A stretch of DNA of 64,000 nucleotides from Aquirickettsia sp965229725 (GTDB lineage: Bacteria > Pseudomonadota > Alphaproteobacteria > Rickettsiales > Midichloriaceae): assembly GCA_965229725.1 (NCBI GenBank), contig OZ245923.1, forward strand, positions 62,001 to 126,000, read 5' to 3'. Shown here piece after piece: positions 46,576 to 55,395 of the stretch (positions within the stretch are counted from its first letter, which is position 1; each line of letters opens with the position of its first letter). The notes under the pieces were generated by a model. That model saw only the letters and a program-made list of their open reading frames with translations. It was not told the DNA's origin and made no database searches. The translations under genes were made by a program, and so were the position numbers.

Positions 46576-49500
46576 TTGAGTGGTGCAAGCGTAGTCTTAG
46601 GACCTGATACAAAGACTGAAAATAAGACAAAAAAGCCGTGCACTGTAAATGAAGATGATAAGGATAATGAGGTCAAAAAATGTGCAAGCTCAGATGGAAA
46701 GGAATATGAGGTAGATGAAAAAGGAGATTGCCAAGAAGGGGATGAAATTATAGCTGCTAAAGATGATCAGAAATATTTAACAAGACTGATTTTGAATAAA
46801 GCCTTTGGAGATTTAGAAAATGATGATTTAAAACCATATATCCATGAGTTATCACGTGAATTATATAACTCAGGATTTTTAGCATATGAGATTACAACAT
46901 ACGGTCTAGAAAAGGATTGGACAGATACATTTATAGCGGCAATTATAGCGATAGCAACGCTTGCATTTGGATTCCACCTAATGCTTGCAAATACGGGCTT
47001 AATGGCGATATTTGGTTTATCAATGGGGATTCAAGGATTATCTGAGATAATACAAATTATTGTGGCGATAGACAATGGGATGCCAATCGATTTGGGTGAT
47101 TTTGTAATGGGTCATGCAATAGGAGTTGGAATATCACTTGTAATGGTTGGAATTGCTAACTTTGGGGGAAATCAAGGTTGGTGGCAAATAGCAAATCTTC
47201 CAGGAGCAGCAGGAGTGACAACTGCACTAGAAGGTATGGTAGCTGTAGTAAAAGGGGTTGCAATATCTGAAGCAATTGGAAGGGTAACTAAAGAAATATC
47301 TAAAGAATATATCAACAGCAATGATGGAGACATAAAACAAGATGTTGAGGATGGTTCCACTAAAATAATAGATAAGAATCGGGATAATCTAATAAAGATA
47401 TTAGCTGAGGATATATGGAAGAGCAGTACTAGAAATCAGGATGAAATTTTAAGAAAATCAGCAGAAGCAGCAAGAGGCCATGCTGAGGTGAAAACACTGA
47501 AGTCTGTTGCGCAGCAAATAGGTAGCAAAACAATAAGTATGATTCCAACTTTTGGAGGAAAGGTTGTTGGAGGAATATTTTTAGGTATGGCGAATGCAGC
47601 AGCAGGCCATGCTAAAGGTGAGAGAGCAATGAAAAAAATTGCAAGCAGACTGGCTGATTATTTTGAATACAAAGCAAATTCTGTGATGAGCACAAAAGAC
47701 ATGATGTATGCAGGTCTTAAGTATAGTTATGGAGAAGTTGAGGCAAGCAACATATTAAAAATTGCGGCAAATGCAAGTGGAATTATCTTAGGGAGGGAGC
47801 TAAATTGGCAAGAGTGCAACAAGTTTAAAAATATAAATATTGAAGAAGCAAAAAAAGATGGTGTGGTAAGTATCTGTAATAGAGTGAAGAGCGTTATGGA
47901 AAAAGCATCAAGTTCTGAGCAGATGGCATCAATCAGAGAAGGCATTGCAAAGGTAGTATTCCCAATTATCAAAAAGATCTATGAAAATGAAGTTGTAAAA
48001 CCAATTGTGAATACTGGTGCAGATATGATTTCAACTACTATAGATGAAATAAAATTGGCAAAACAGGAAAAAGAAGCAATTGATACAGTGTCAAAAATAA
48101 AAGGTTTGACTAAGGATCAGGTGAAAAATGATTATAAAGGTAAAAATGGGAAGGTAAATCGTGAAAAATTATTTCAAGATTTAAATGAACTAAGAAAAGG
48201 GACAAATTTAAACACTATGGCAGAAGAGAGAGGTTTGACTAAGGAGGAGATCAAACTTGCGTATAAAGGTAAAGACGGAAAGGTAGATTATACAAAATTA
48301 TTTCAAGATATAGATAAAGCAGGACAAGCAGGAATCAGGGTAGCAACAGCATATAAAGGAGGGGGAGTTGTAGAAGGAGAGAGAGGAGATAGTTATGAGT
48401 GCAGTGGAGGAATGTGCAAGGCGGAAAATAAAGTAGGGGAAGGAAGAAAGGTAGAGCCAGGAATGGTGTGGGATGCGCTTAATCAAGGAGAGAAAGGAAA
48501 TGTGAAGAGGGTAGAAGTAGAGAAGCATAAGATAAAAAGGGGAGATACGGTAAGTGGCGTAATGGATAAATATAAGTTGAGTGAAGAAGAAATAAGAAAT
48601 TTAAACCCACAATTGGTGGACCTTAATAGGATAATAGCAGGAGAGACGCTAAATGTGCCAAAAGGTAGCCATGAGAAGGTAGTAGCAAATTATAACAAGG
48701 GAAGCAAAGCATTCAAGGCAGGAGGAGAAACGCAAATAGGAGGATCATGTAAAGCTCCAGCAGGAGGAATATTAGATGGTAGAAATAAAATCAAGATAAC
48801 AGGATTTACAGAAAAGGGAGAGTTGGTATATGAGAATGAAATAAAGGGTACATGTAATGTTATAGGAGGGAAGTTTAAAACAAGTAAAGAATTAGTGGAA
48901 GAGGCTGTGAAAGAAGGAGGATATCAAAAATTTAAACAAGAAGTAATAAAAAGAGGAGAGGTAAAAGAATATATATTTAATCAAGAATATCAGTATGGTG
49001 GAAGCCCGTTGGGAATGGGAGGATTAAGAAGAACTGATTATAAAGTAATAGAAGATATTTATTTAGATAAGTATTTAAGAGATGTATTTAATGAATATTT
49101 AAAAAATAAAAAAGTAACAATAGATGAAAAGAAACTAAAATATCGAAATAATGAAGTAGAGGTAGCAAAAGGAATATTGGTAAATAGGTATGTAGCATTA
49201 GAAATGCATCATGAATATATGGGGGGGGAATTACTAAAAGAAATGCGTGATGGCAAAGGCCCAACAGAAGTTTTATTAGGGGCGATAATGGTTAAGATGG
49301 TTAATTATTTAAAAACCAAAAAATTAAAATTAGAAGGGATATTGCAGGATAAATTTCCAGGAGGATATATAGATGCAAATGAAATACTAGCAGGAGCAAC
49401 GGATGTGGCGGGGACAGTAGATGCAAAATATGAAGAAACACCAATTTTAGGACATGCATGGCAAGCAGGTAAAGGGAGCGCGTTATATGTATATGATAAA

Positions 49501-50268
49501 TCACCAGTATGGTTGAAAGCAGCAGTGGATATGGCAATATTACCGGAATCACTGTTGATGACGGGCAAGTTGATAAAAAATATAAGGAAAGGGGGGAGTG
49601 GAATAGAAATACTGAAAGAGAAGTATGCGAGGTATAAAACGATAAAGTGGATAGAGGCGCAGTATGCAAAGATGGATGCAGCAGCAGAGAAGGGGAATTT
49701 GACGATAGAAGGGAATAGAGTAGGGAAGAATGTTGGAGACAAGGTAGAGCTATATGATTTTGAGAAAGGAGAGATAGCAAAGAAAGGAATAGGAGTAGGG
49801 AGTGACGGAGAAGTATACATCAGCAAAGAAGCGCTGGAATACTTCAAGAAAGGAGAGAAGGGAGGAGAGAGTGGTCTTAAGAAAGGAGAGAAAGGAGCAA
49901 ATGATAATATAATCAAGCCATATACAGGACCAAGCACAGGATATAAGAGCAAGGTAGGTGGAGAATTTAGTAAGGAAGTTGTAGATAAGATTTTTGATAT
50001 ACCTAAGCAAAATTTAAACAAATTTGAATTAGAAAATTTGAAGAGGTTTGAAAAAAAGCTTCCATCTTCAGATAATACTAAGGTGAGTGTTTTAAAAAGT
50101 GGTAATAAATTATTTTCAGCAGAAGTACAAGGAAATGTTCCTGGATCTAAAGCGGTTTATAATAAGATAATCAATGAAAAAGGCAATACTATAGATTATT
50201 ATAAAGTAACTTATGCTCCTGATGGTTCAATTATCCATATAAAAAATAAGTTTAACAAAAAAAGGTGA
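46576..50268 (+). CDS. LysM-containing polymorphic toxin, full-length parent
   Basis: 1230 residues. A charged N-terminus precedes a hydrophobic region at about 115-225 (FIAAIIAIATLAFGFHLMLA), alpha-helical stretches, two related 40-residue repeats (about 510-580, SKIKGLTKDQVKNDYKGKNG and EERGLTKEEIKLAYKGKDG), a LysM domain at about 648-697 (HKIKRGDTVSGVMDKYKLSE), a pre-toxin region, the conserved linker (about 1015-1127: YAKMDAAAEKGNL, EVYISKEALEYF, PYTGPSTGYKSKV) and a variable tip of about 100 residues. The start is TTG 46576; upstream in-frame codons VTEGSILSDIGGAL look coding, so an unusual start or frameshift is possible. No signal peptide. The immunity gene follows. Confidence 0.78.
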   Translation: MSGASVVLGPDTKTENKTKKPCTVNEDDKDNEVKKCASSDGKEYEVDEKGDCQEGDEIIAAKDDQKYLTRLILNKAFGDLENDDLKPYIHELSRELYNSGFLAYEITTYGLEKDWTDTFIAAIIAIATLAFGFHLMLANTGLMAIFGLSMGIQGLSEIIQIIVAIDNGMPIDLGDFVMGHAIGVGISLVMVGIANFGGNQGWWQIANLPGAAGVTTALEGMVAVVKGVAISEAIGRVTKEISKEYINSNDGDIKQDVEDGSTKIIDKNRDNLIKILAEDIWKSSTRNQDEILRKSAEAARGHAEVKTLKSVAQQIGSKTISMIPTFGGKVVGGIFLGMANAAAGHAKGERAMKKIASRLADYFEYKANSVMSTKDMMYAGLKYSYGEVEASNILKIAANASGIILGRELNWQECNKFKNINIEEAKKDGVVSICNRVKSVMEKASSSEQMASIREGIAKVVFPIIKKIYENEVVKPIVNTGADMISTTIDEIKLAKQEKEAIDTVSKIKGLTKDQVKNDYKGKNGKVNREKLFQDLNELRKGTNLNTMAEERGLTKEEIKLAYKGKDGKVDYTKLFQDIDKAGQAGIRVATAYKGGGVVEGERGDSYECSGGMCKAENKVGEGRKVEPGMVWDALNQGEKGNVKRVEVEKHKIKRGDTVSGVMDKYKLSEEEIRNLNPQLVDLNRIIAGETLNVPKGSHEKVVANYNKGSKAFKAGGETQIGGSCKAPAGGILDGRNKIKITGFTEKGELVYENEIKGTCNVIGGKFKTSKELVEEAVKEGGYQKFKQEVIKRGEVKEYIFNQEYQYGGSPLGMGGLRRTDYKVIEDIYLDKYLRDVFNEYLKNKKVTIDEKKLKYRNNEVEVAKGILVNRYVALEMHHEYMGGELLKEMRDGKGPTEVLLGAIMVKMVNYLKTKKLKLEGILQDKFPGGYIDANEILAGATDVAGTVDAKYEETPILGHAWQAGKGSALYVYDKSPVWLKAAVDMAILPESLLMTGKLIKNIRKGGSGIEILKEKYARYKTIKWIEAQYAKMDAAAEKGNLTIEGNRVGKNVGDKVELYDFEKGEIAKKGIGVGSDGEVYISKEALEYFKKGEKGGESGLKKGEKGANDNIIKPYTGPSTGYKSKVGGEFSKEVVDKIFDIPKQNLNKFELENLKRFEKKLPSSDNTKVSVLKSGNKLFSAEVQGNVPGSKAVYNKIINEKGNTIDYYKVTYAPDGSIIHIKNKFNKKR

Positions 50269-50275
50269 GGTATTC

Positions 50276-50593
50276 GTGAATAGAATTAAAGTTTTAAAAT
50301 CATTGGTGAATTTTGAAAAGTCATTAGATAAAATAAAAGAGGATTTAAAAAAATTTTCATGGGATAGTGATGAATTAATTTTTATAACAAAAAGAGACAT
50401 AAATAAAATTATAGAAAAATATAAGAATAATGAAATTAGTAAAGAGGAACTTATTAAATGGGCAAACATTATAGAGTGTAGAGAAGATATAGGTTTTGAT
50501 GAAAGTAATGAAAAAGAAATTCAAAAAATAATATTTGCTTTAGCAAATCCAGAAATAAGTGAAGTAAAGTTTGAAAATATTAGTTTTCTTTAG
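50276..50593 (+). CDS. Immunity protein for the parent toxin tip
   Basis: A 105-residue, acidic helical protein starting GTG 50276, 7 bp after the toxin stop. The segment ISKEELIKWANIIECREDIG resembles a recurrent immunity-protein motif (W-A-x-x-I-E-x-R-x-D-I). Position immediately after the toxin tip is the main evidence. It should bind and block the about 100-residue tip encoded at 49957-50268. Confidence 0.65.
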   Translation: MNRIKVLKSLVNFEKSLDKIKEDLKKFSWDSDELIFITKRDINKIIEKYKNNEISKEELIKWANIIECREDIGFDESNEKEIQKIIFALANPEISEVKFENISFL

Positions 50594-50970
50594 ATCATGA
50601 AGGACGAAGCTGGAATGGACATACAAATAAGTTGCATGTTGGTCTGAGTGAAAAAAAGTTGAAGGAGAGGATTGCGAATGATCCTAGTAAAAAAATAGTA
50701 ACAAGTTATCCAAATGAAAAGGTGGCAGAGAGTGTGATAAGTGAGGTGATTGTGAAGAATGAAAAAGAAATAGCAAGTTGGTTTGAGAAGTCAAAACCAT
50801 TTAGTAAACAGAAGTTTGAATATACATTTAATAAAAATGTTGGATATGGAATTAATAAAGCAGGCGAAAAGATAAATATGAATAAAGCAACAGTATGGTT
50901 GAAAAAAATGGATGATGGGAGTATAAAAATACACACATCTTATCCAGTAGAAAAATTAAAAGGTGAATAA
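50590..50970 (+). pseudogene. Orphan CdiA-CT RNase A-like toxin tip
   Basis: The frame opens inside the end of the preceding immunity gene with DHEGRSWNGHTNKLHVGLSE, the HE...GHT...HVG pattern of the bacterial CdiA-CT RNase A domain, continues IVTSYPNEKVAESVISEVIV and ends IKIHTSYPVEKLKGE. The catalytic domain seems complete, but the linker and delivery part are missing and the only starts are internal (TTG 50632 would remove the catalytic HE and GHT). It is a displaced former C-terminus that recombination could reattach to a parent toxin. Its immunity gene follows by 3 bp. Confidence 0.7.
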
Positions 50971-50973
50971 AAA

Positions 50974-51399
50974 ATGGAAAAATATAGCATAGATGATCCA
51001 AGAAGGTATGGTGATCCAGATGATATAAAGGCGGTAGAAGATGATGAAGACTTGAAATATAGCAAGTCTATGAATGATAAATATTATAATTTTGTTAATC
51101 TTTTGGGAAGTTTTTTAGAAGACACATACTACCCAGAGAGGAGTGATGAGGACACAATCAAGGGTTTTGTGGAGGAGCAGTACCCCCAAAGTATAGAGGG
51201 AGCCATAAAAGAAGGTCGCGAGGTTCTTGAGTTGAAGCCATTTCCATGGGAGTGGGTAAGTGGTGTGACGAATAAATTAGTTTATGATGAAAAGAAAAAA
51301 GAATGGGTAGAGGATGAAGAACTATATAAAAAATGGGTAGCATGGATGATAGAAGCATTGGAGGAAGAAGGCAGGAGAGTGGGTAAATTACCATTGTAA
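50974..51399 (+). CDS. CdiI-type immunity protein for RNase A-like tip
   Basis: A 141-residue acidic protein. FVNLLGSFLEDTYYPERSDE and LELKPFPWEWVSG fit the CdiI group that pairs with RNase A-like CdiA tips. ATG 50974. The related gene at 55018 shares the DTYYPERSDEDTI core and an identical C-terminus (WMIEALEEEGRRVGKLPL), and both are followed by the same linker-module sequence. Confidence 0.7.
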   Translation: MEKYSIDDPRRYGDPDDIKAVEDDEDLKYSKSMNDKYYNFVNLLGSFLEDTYYPERSDEDTIKGFVEEQYPQSIEGAIKEGREVLELKPFPWEWVSGVTNKLVYDEKKKEWVEDEELYKKWVAWMIEALEEEGRRVGKLPL

Positions 51400-51423
51400 G
51401 AGCTTGTAGTTCCAATCTGGTTA

Positions 51424-52296
51424 GTGATTGTAAGTGGAGGCACTGCAGTAGCAAAAGGTGCAACAAAAGGAATAAAAGGAGTAGTGTTAGAAGCAGGGGT
51501 GCTGAAAGAGAATTATAATAAGAAGAAAACGATAAAGTGGATAGAGGCGCAGTATGCAAAGATGGATGCATTAGCGGCAGAAGGAAACTTGATGATAGAT
51601 GGTAAGAGAGTGCCGAAGAATGTGGGAGATAAGGTAGAGCTATATGATTTTGAGAAAGGAGAGATAGCAAAGAAAGGAATAGGAGTAGGGAGTGACGGAG
51701 AAGTATACATCAGCAAAGAAGCGCTGGAATACTTCAAGAAAGGAGAGAAGGGAGGAGAGAGTGGTCTTAAGAAAGGAGAGAAAGGGCTTGGGAACAGCAG
51801 CAAAGAAGGAATTAAGAAGAAAGGAGCGAATGATAACATAATCAAGCCATATACAGGGCCAAACACAGGTTATAAGAGCAAGGTGGATGTTGATTTTGCT
51901 GGTGATATAATTAATATTAAAACTCAAGCAAATAATTATGCTAAGATAACATTGGAGAACTTAGCATATATAGAAAAGGGGGAATTAGCTCATATAAGTG
52001 AGCTACAAAAAGTATCTCTTGCAAAAGCATTGGAAGCACAAGCATTAGAGAAAGGAATCATAGGTGCTGGGAAAGGCTCTAATAAGGTTTTTAGAGATGC
52101 AGTATATAAAGCAAAAAACTATGGTGGAAATCCTGAAGATTATGTTAAGATGTATAGTGAAGGTTATTATAGAGTAACTGATACACTAAAAGTTCAAACA
52201 CATTGGGTAGAAAATACAAAAACAGGAGTGAGGTATGAAATGAAGGTAAAATTTTATGAAATTAAATCAGGAGCTGGTAATGTTAAAGATAGATAA
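51424..52296 (+). CDS. Orphan linker-plus-tip toxin module
   Basis: 290 codons from GTG 51424, but in-frame coding sequence extends up to the preceding stop (ELVVPIWLVIVSGGTAVAKG). It encodes the shared linker (KTIKWIEAQYAKMDALAAEG, EVYISKEALEYFKKGEKGG, ANDNIIKPYTGP) and a tip with NYGGNPEDYVKMYSEGYYRV and THWVENTKTGVRYEMKVKF, a C-terminal pattern seen on many polymorphic toxins whose activity I cannot name. There is no delivery domain, so it is probably a silent cassette available for recombination with the parent at 49621-49956. The immunity gene overlaps its end. Confidence 0.72.
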   Translation: MIVSGGTAVAKGATKGIKGVVLEAGVLKENYNKKKTIKWIEAQYAKMDALAAEGNLMIDGKRVPKNVGDKVELYDFEKGEIAKKGIGVGSDGEVYISKEALEYFKKGEKGGESGLKKGEKGLGNSSKEGIKKKGANDNIIKPYTGPNTGYKSKVDVDFAGDIINIKTQANNYAKITLENLAYIEKGELAHISELQKVSLAKALEAQALEKGIIGAGKGSNKVFRDAVYKAKNYGGNPEDYVKMYSEGYYRVTDTLKVQTHWVENTKTGVRYEMKVKFYEIKSGAGNVKDR

Positions 52297-52996
52297 TTTA
52301 AGAGGAGAAGATGTTGAATATATAGAGGATTTAGTTATTTCCTCAGCAAGGTATTTAAAAGGTGAAATTCCTGATAGAAAGATTATAGATGTTGGTAATT
52401 ATATTTGTGATATATCTTGGACATACTGGAAATACGAAGATCAAAAATTATCTGCATTTAAAGGGACATGGTCAGAAGTAACAGATATAGAAGAAGAAAT
52501 AAGAACTGGAAAGGCAAATTTTTGTACTTCTTATGAAGCAAGGACGCAGGAGTATTTAGATCAGATAATAGATGAAGATAGGCCTAAAATGAAGAAGTGG
52601 TGCCAAGAAATCATAGAGGAATATAGCCCAATATTGAAGGCATTAAAAAAGAAATACCCTAAAGATTATAAAGAGTCTGATATGTTTTATATTGAGGAAT
52701 TAATTAATGTTACAAAAGGCTTTTTAAATGTAAAAATAGATAGCTACACTATAATAAGCGAAATAGATTGGTTATATTCAGAATTAAAAGAATATAGTGA
52801 TCAAAAGTTATTAATTTTCGCTGGTATGTGGTCTGAAATAGTAGATATAAAATCTAATATAGAAAAAGGCAATAAATCTAAAGAAGATTTACAACAATAT
52901 CTTGATTCAAAATCAAATATAATAAGTGAGATGTGTAAAATAATAATAGAGGAATATACACCGATATTAGAAGAGTTAAGAAAAAAATTCATGTAA
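52256..52996 (+). CDS. Immunity protein with internal duplication
   Basis: About 240 residues in two related halves: WTYWKYEDQKLSAFKGTWSE and YLDQIIDEDRPKMKKWCQEI resemble LYSELKEYSDQKLLIFAGMW and YLDSKSNIISEMCKIIIEEY. The ATG at 52280 (MLKIDNLRGED) is a likelier start than 52256; either overlaps the toxin end. No named family. Duplication may broaden binding to toxin variants. Confidence 0.62.
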   Translation: MKLNQELVMLKIDNLRGEDVEYIEDLVISSARYLKGEIPDRKIIDVGNYICDISWTYWKYEDQKLSAFKGTWSEVTDIEEEIRTGKANFCTSYEARTQEYLDQIIDEDRPKMKKWCQEIIEEYSPILKALKKKYPKDYKESDMFYIEELINVTKGFLNVKIDSYTIISEIDWLYSELKEYSDQKLLIFAGMWSEIVDIKSNIEKGNKSKEDLQQYLDSKSNIISEMCKIIIEEYTPILEELRKKFM

Positions 52997-53021
52997 ACAC
53001 TGTTGTGCAGCACTGAGGTGA

Positions 53022-53135
53022 GGCCCAAATATAAATGTAATGAAAGGAGCAGATGGACAGTTTATAAGTGGATGGAAGCTTGAAGGTAGGCAACCAGATT
53101 ATATGAAATCTAGTAGCAAAATAGGGGGCAGTTGA
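53022..53135 (+). pseudogene. Toxin tip remnant
   Basis: A short frame after a TGA reads NVMKGADGQFISGWKLEGRQ then PDYMKSSSKIGGS. It ends at a TGA that overlaps the ATG of the next immunity gene (TGATG). This is only the last about 37 residues of a polymorphic toxin tip; linker and most of the domain are deleted. Confidence 0.55.
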
Positions 53136-53605
53136 TGATATATCAAAAATATAATAATAAGAAATTTCATCATTCTATTTTAAAAGAATTTATAGAAGGA
53201 AAGAAGACGGCATTAGAGTTGCAAACAAAGTATTGGAAGCAGAGAGATAAAGATGCAGATCAAGATATAGAAAATGGATATGATTATGGAATAATAAGAA
53301 AAAACCTAAAAGGATCAGAAAAGGAATTTGAAGAGAAATATTCAGATAAACTATATGAAAAAGCATGGAGTAAGGAGTGGAGAGAGGTATTGGCAGAATA
53401 TGAAGAAGGAGCAAATAGGTTGGATATAAAAGGAGAAAGGTTCTTTATGGGAATTTGGAATTTTATCGATGAGTATGTAAGGGAGTATAATCCGAGTGAT
53501 GCATCATTTTTTAATCCAGAAGAAGATGTCGACGAAGAAGAATTGGAAGAAAAGCTAAGAGCAGCCTATGAAGTTCTAGAAAGGAATAAAGAAAGGTGGA
53601 TGTAA
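53132..53605 (+). CDS. Putative immunity protein
   Basis: A 157-residue, strongly charged protein; the ATG at 53135 is preferable to TTG 53132. It follows a toxin-tip remnant with a TGATG overlap, the typical toxin-immunity junction. Segments such as YDYGIIRKNLKGSEKEFEEK and FFMGIWNFIDEYVREYNPSD match no family I can name. With its toxin gone it may act as an orphan immunity gene against siblings. Confidence 0.55.
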   Translation: MMIYQKYNNKKFHHSILKEFIEGKKTALELQTKYWKQRDKDADQDIENGYDYGIIRKNLKGSEKEFEEKYSDKLYEKAWSKEWREVLAEYEEGANRLDIKGERFFMGIWNFIDEYVREYNPSDASFFNPEEDVDEEELEEKLRAAYEVLERNKERWM

Positions 53606-53645
53606 TAAAGGAGATGCGTCAATAGTGATACCTGGAGGCACTAGC

Positions 53646-53830
53646 AGTGGTGCGGCAATCTCTAGCTCCAGACTTGTCATTGCGAACGGAACACAGTGAA
53701 GTGTGGCAATCCATGAAAGTTATCAACAAAGGTAAATATGGCGCATTTTTCGATCACCACAGTCGGGACTAATGTCCGTCCTTCGTGATGACTTAAGATG
53801 TGATGGCATCTCTCCCTCGTGATGACTGTA
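53646..53830. repeat. Palindromic repeat inserted in toxin array
   Basis: Contains GACTTGTCATTGCGAACGGA, GTGTGGCAATCCATGAAAGT, GATCACCACAGTCGGG and CGTCCTTCGTGATGACTTAA plus CCCTCGTGATGACTG, the same units as at 690-1010 and 2370-2470. It interrupts a linker module and supplies the ATG used by the frame at 53819. Confidence 0.75.
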
Positions 53831-54475
53831 TCTAACAAAGGTAAGAGAGTGCCGAAGAATGTTGGAGACAAGGTAGAGCTGTATGAGTTTGAGAAGAGGA
53901 GTATAGTAGAAAAAGGAATGGGCTTGGGTAGTGATGGAAATGTATACATCAGTAAAAAATCATTAGAACACTTCAAGACAGTAGATAATGGAGGACAGAG
54001 TGGTCTTAAGAAAGGAGAGAAAGGGCTTGGGAGCAGCAGCAAAGAAGGAATTAAGAATAAAGGAGCGAATGATAACATAATCAAGCCATATACAGGACCA
54101 AGCACAGGATATAAGAGCAAGGTGGATGTTGGTGATACAAAGCAATTTAGCACCACACAGTCATGGGGATATTGGGCACAATATGAGAAGATTATAATTG
54201 ATGGCAAGGAGTACGCTAAAGTAGGAGATTGGCTATATACAAGACACGCAGTAGAAAATCTTTATCCGTCTAAAATGGGAAGAGCTCCTGGCCACACCTC
54301 TAATCATGATCATTTAAATTTGCCCCCTAAATATATAAATGATATTCTATCTAACAAAAATACTCGATTCAAAGAAGTAACAAAAAATGGGGTAAATAGA
54401 AGATTATTTCAATCAGGGGATATAGAAATTGTTACAGAAGGAAATATAGTAGTAACTGTAAAGTGGGTTAAATAA
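53819..54475 (+). pseudogene. Orphan toxin module truncated by palindromic repeat
   Basis: 218 codons. The first codons (MMTVSN) come from the inserted repeat; the linker resumes at GKRVPKNVGDKVELYEFEKR, lacking its first half, then the variant linker GMGLGSDGNVYISKKSLEHF and a tip: DGKEYAKVGDWLYTRHAVEN, NHDHLNLPPKYINDIL, RLFQSGDIEIVTEGNIVVTV. The YTRHA...I.DIL...SG.I.I.TEGN.VVTV layout resembles BECR-type (DUF4258-like) RNase tips, but this is tentative. Its stop overlaps the next immunity start (TAATG). A copy of the tip's end recurs at 58473. Confidence 0.65.
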
Positions 54476-54747
54476 TGTATAACGGACATAAAACAAGAAT
54501 AAAAAATAGAATAAAAGAATCAATTAAGAAGTTTAAAAATGAAGAAATTGATTATAAAGTATTTGCAGAAAATATTTGTGGTAATATTAGCGCATTGGAT
54601 AATTTAACAAAGGAAATGGAGTCGGCAAAACGTAGAGTATGTGGAAAATTAGATATAATTCATTTCACTGTAGATACAGATAAAGAATTTGAGGAAATGC
54701 TAAAAGAGGTAGAGATTTTTGAAAAATTTATTAATGAGAATTTATAA
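54475..54747 (+). CDS. Immunity protein, copy 1
   Basis: A 90-residue helical protein (IKNRIKESIKKFKNEEIDYK, NISALDNLTKEMESAKRRVC, TVDTDKEFEEMLKEVE). Its start overlaps the toxin-module stop by one base. The gene at 58673 is nearly identical and also follows the same tip, which confirms the pairing. No named family. Confidence 0.68.
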   Translation: MYNGHKTRIKNRIKESIKKFKNEEIDYKVFAENICGNISALDNLTKEMESAKRRVCGKLDIIHFTVDTDKEFEEMLKEVEIFEKFINENL

Positions 54748-55008
54748 AAAATAGTAACAAGTTATCCAGATGAAAAGGTGGCAGAGAGTGTGATAAGTGA
54801 GGTGTTGAGTAAAAGTAAAAATGTGAGTAAAATAGAAAAATGGTTGAATAGTAATAAAGAAGAGCTAATGATAAGTGGAAATATAGGCAAAGAAATAGGA
54901 TATGGAGTCAGAAAAGATGGAAGTATAGTAAAGCTTACAAAAGGAGGAGTTGTATTAGTTAAAACGGAAGGGAAGATAAAAATATTAACATCGCATCCAG
55001 TAGAATAG
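54748..55008 (+). pseudogene. RNase A-like toxin tip fragment, second copy
   Basis: In frame directly after the preceding stop: KIVTSYPDEKVAESVISEVL ... IKILTSHPVE. This matches the C-terminal two-thirds of the tip at 50590 but lacks the catalytic HE/GHT/HVG part. It is a dead toxin piece kept with its immunity gene 9 bp downstream. Confidence 0.68.
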
Positions 55009-55017
55009 AGGTAAATT

Positions 55018-55371
55018 ATGGATTTAGATAAATTTGATTATTACAACGAGAAATATTCTGAAATAAGTTATTTATTACTTAAATTTATGTTAGACACATA
55101 TTACCCAGAGAGGAGTGATGAGGACACAATCAGGAGGTTTGTGGAAGAGGTAGATGGTGAGGGTATAAAAGACACGATCAAAGAAGGTCGCGAGGTTCTT
55201 GAGTTGAAGCCATTTCCATGGGAGTGGGTAAGTGGTGTGTGTAATGGACTGAGATGTGGACCTGGAGAAGATGATATATATACTAGAGAAAAATTAGCAA
55301 TTAGATGGGTGCTTTGGATGATAGAAGCATTGGAGGAAGAAGGAAGGAGAGTAGGTAAATTACCATTGTAA
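55018..55371 (+). CDS. CdiI-type immunity protein, second copy
   Basis: 117 residues, paralogue of the gene at 50974: the DTYYPERSDEDTI and LELKPFPWEWVSGV cores and the C-terminus WMIEALEEEGRRVGKLPL are shared, while the N-terminus and the stretch after WVSGV differ. It follows an RNase A-like tip fragment. Diverged specificity regions within conserved flanks suggest exchange between copies. Confidence 0.68.
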   Translation: MDLDKFDYYNEKYSEISYLLLKFMLDTYYPERSDEDTIRRFVEEVDGEGIKDTIKEGREVLELKPFPWEWVSGVCNGLRCGPGEDDIYTREKLAIRWVLWMIEALEEEGRRVGKLPL

Positions 55372-55395
55372 GAGCTTGTAGTTCCAATCTGGTTA

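Noticed and set aside
49305..50021. Long minus-strand ORFs opposite the linker modules (also near 51513, 55485, 56579)
   Set aside because: They recur because the linker DNA recurs; Ser/Pro/Leu-rich composition is typical of antisense to Glu/Lys/Gly-rich coding sequence.
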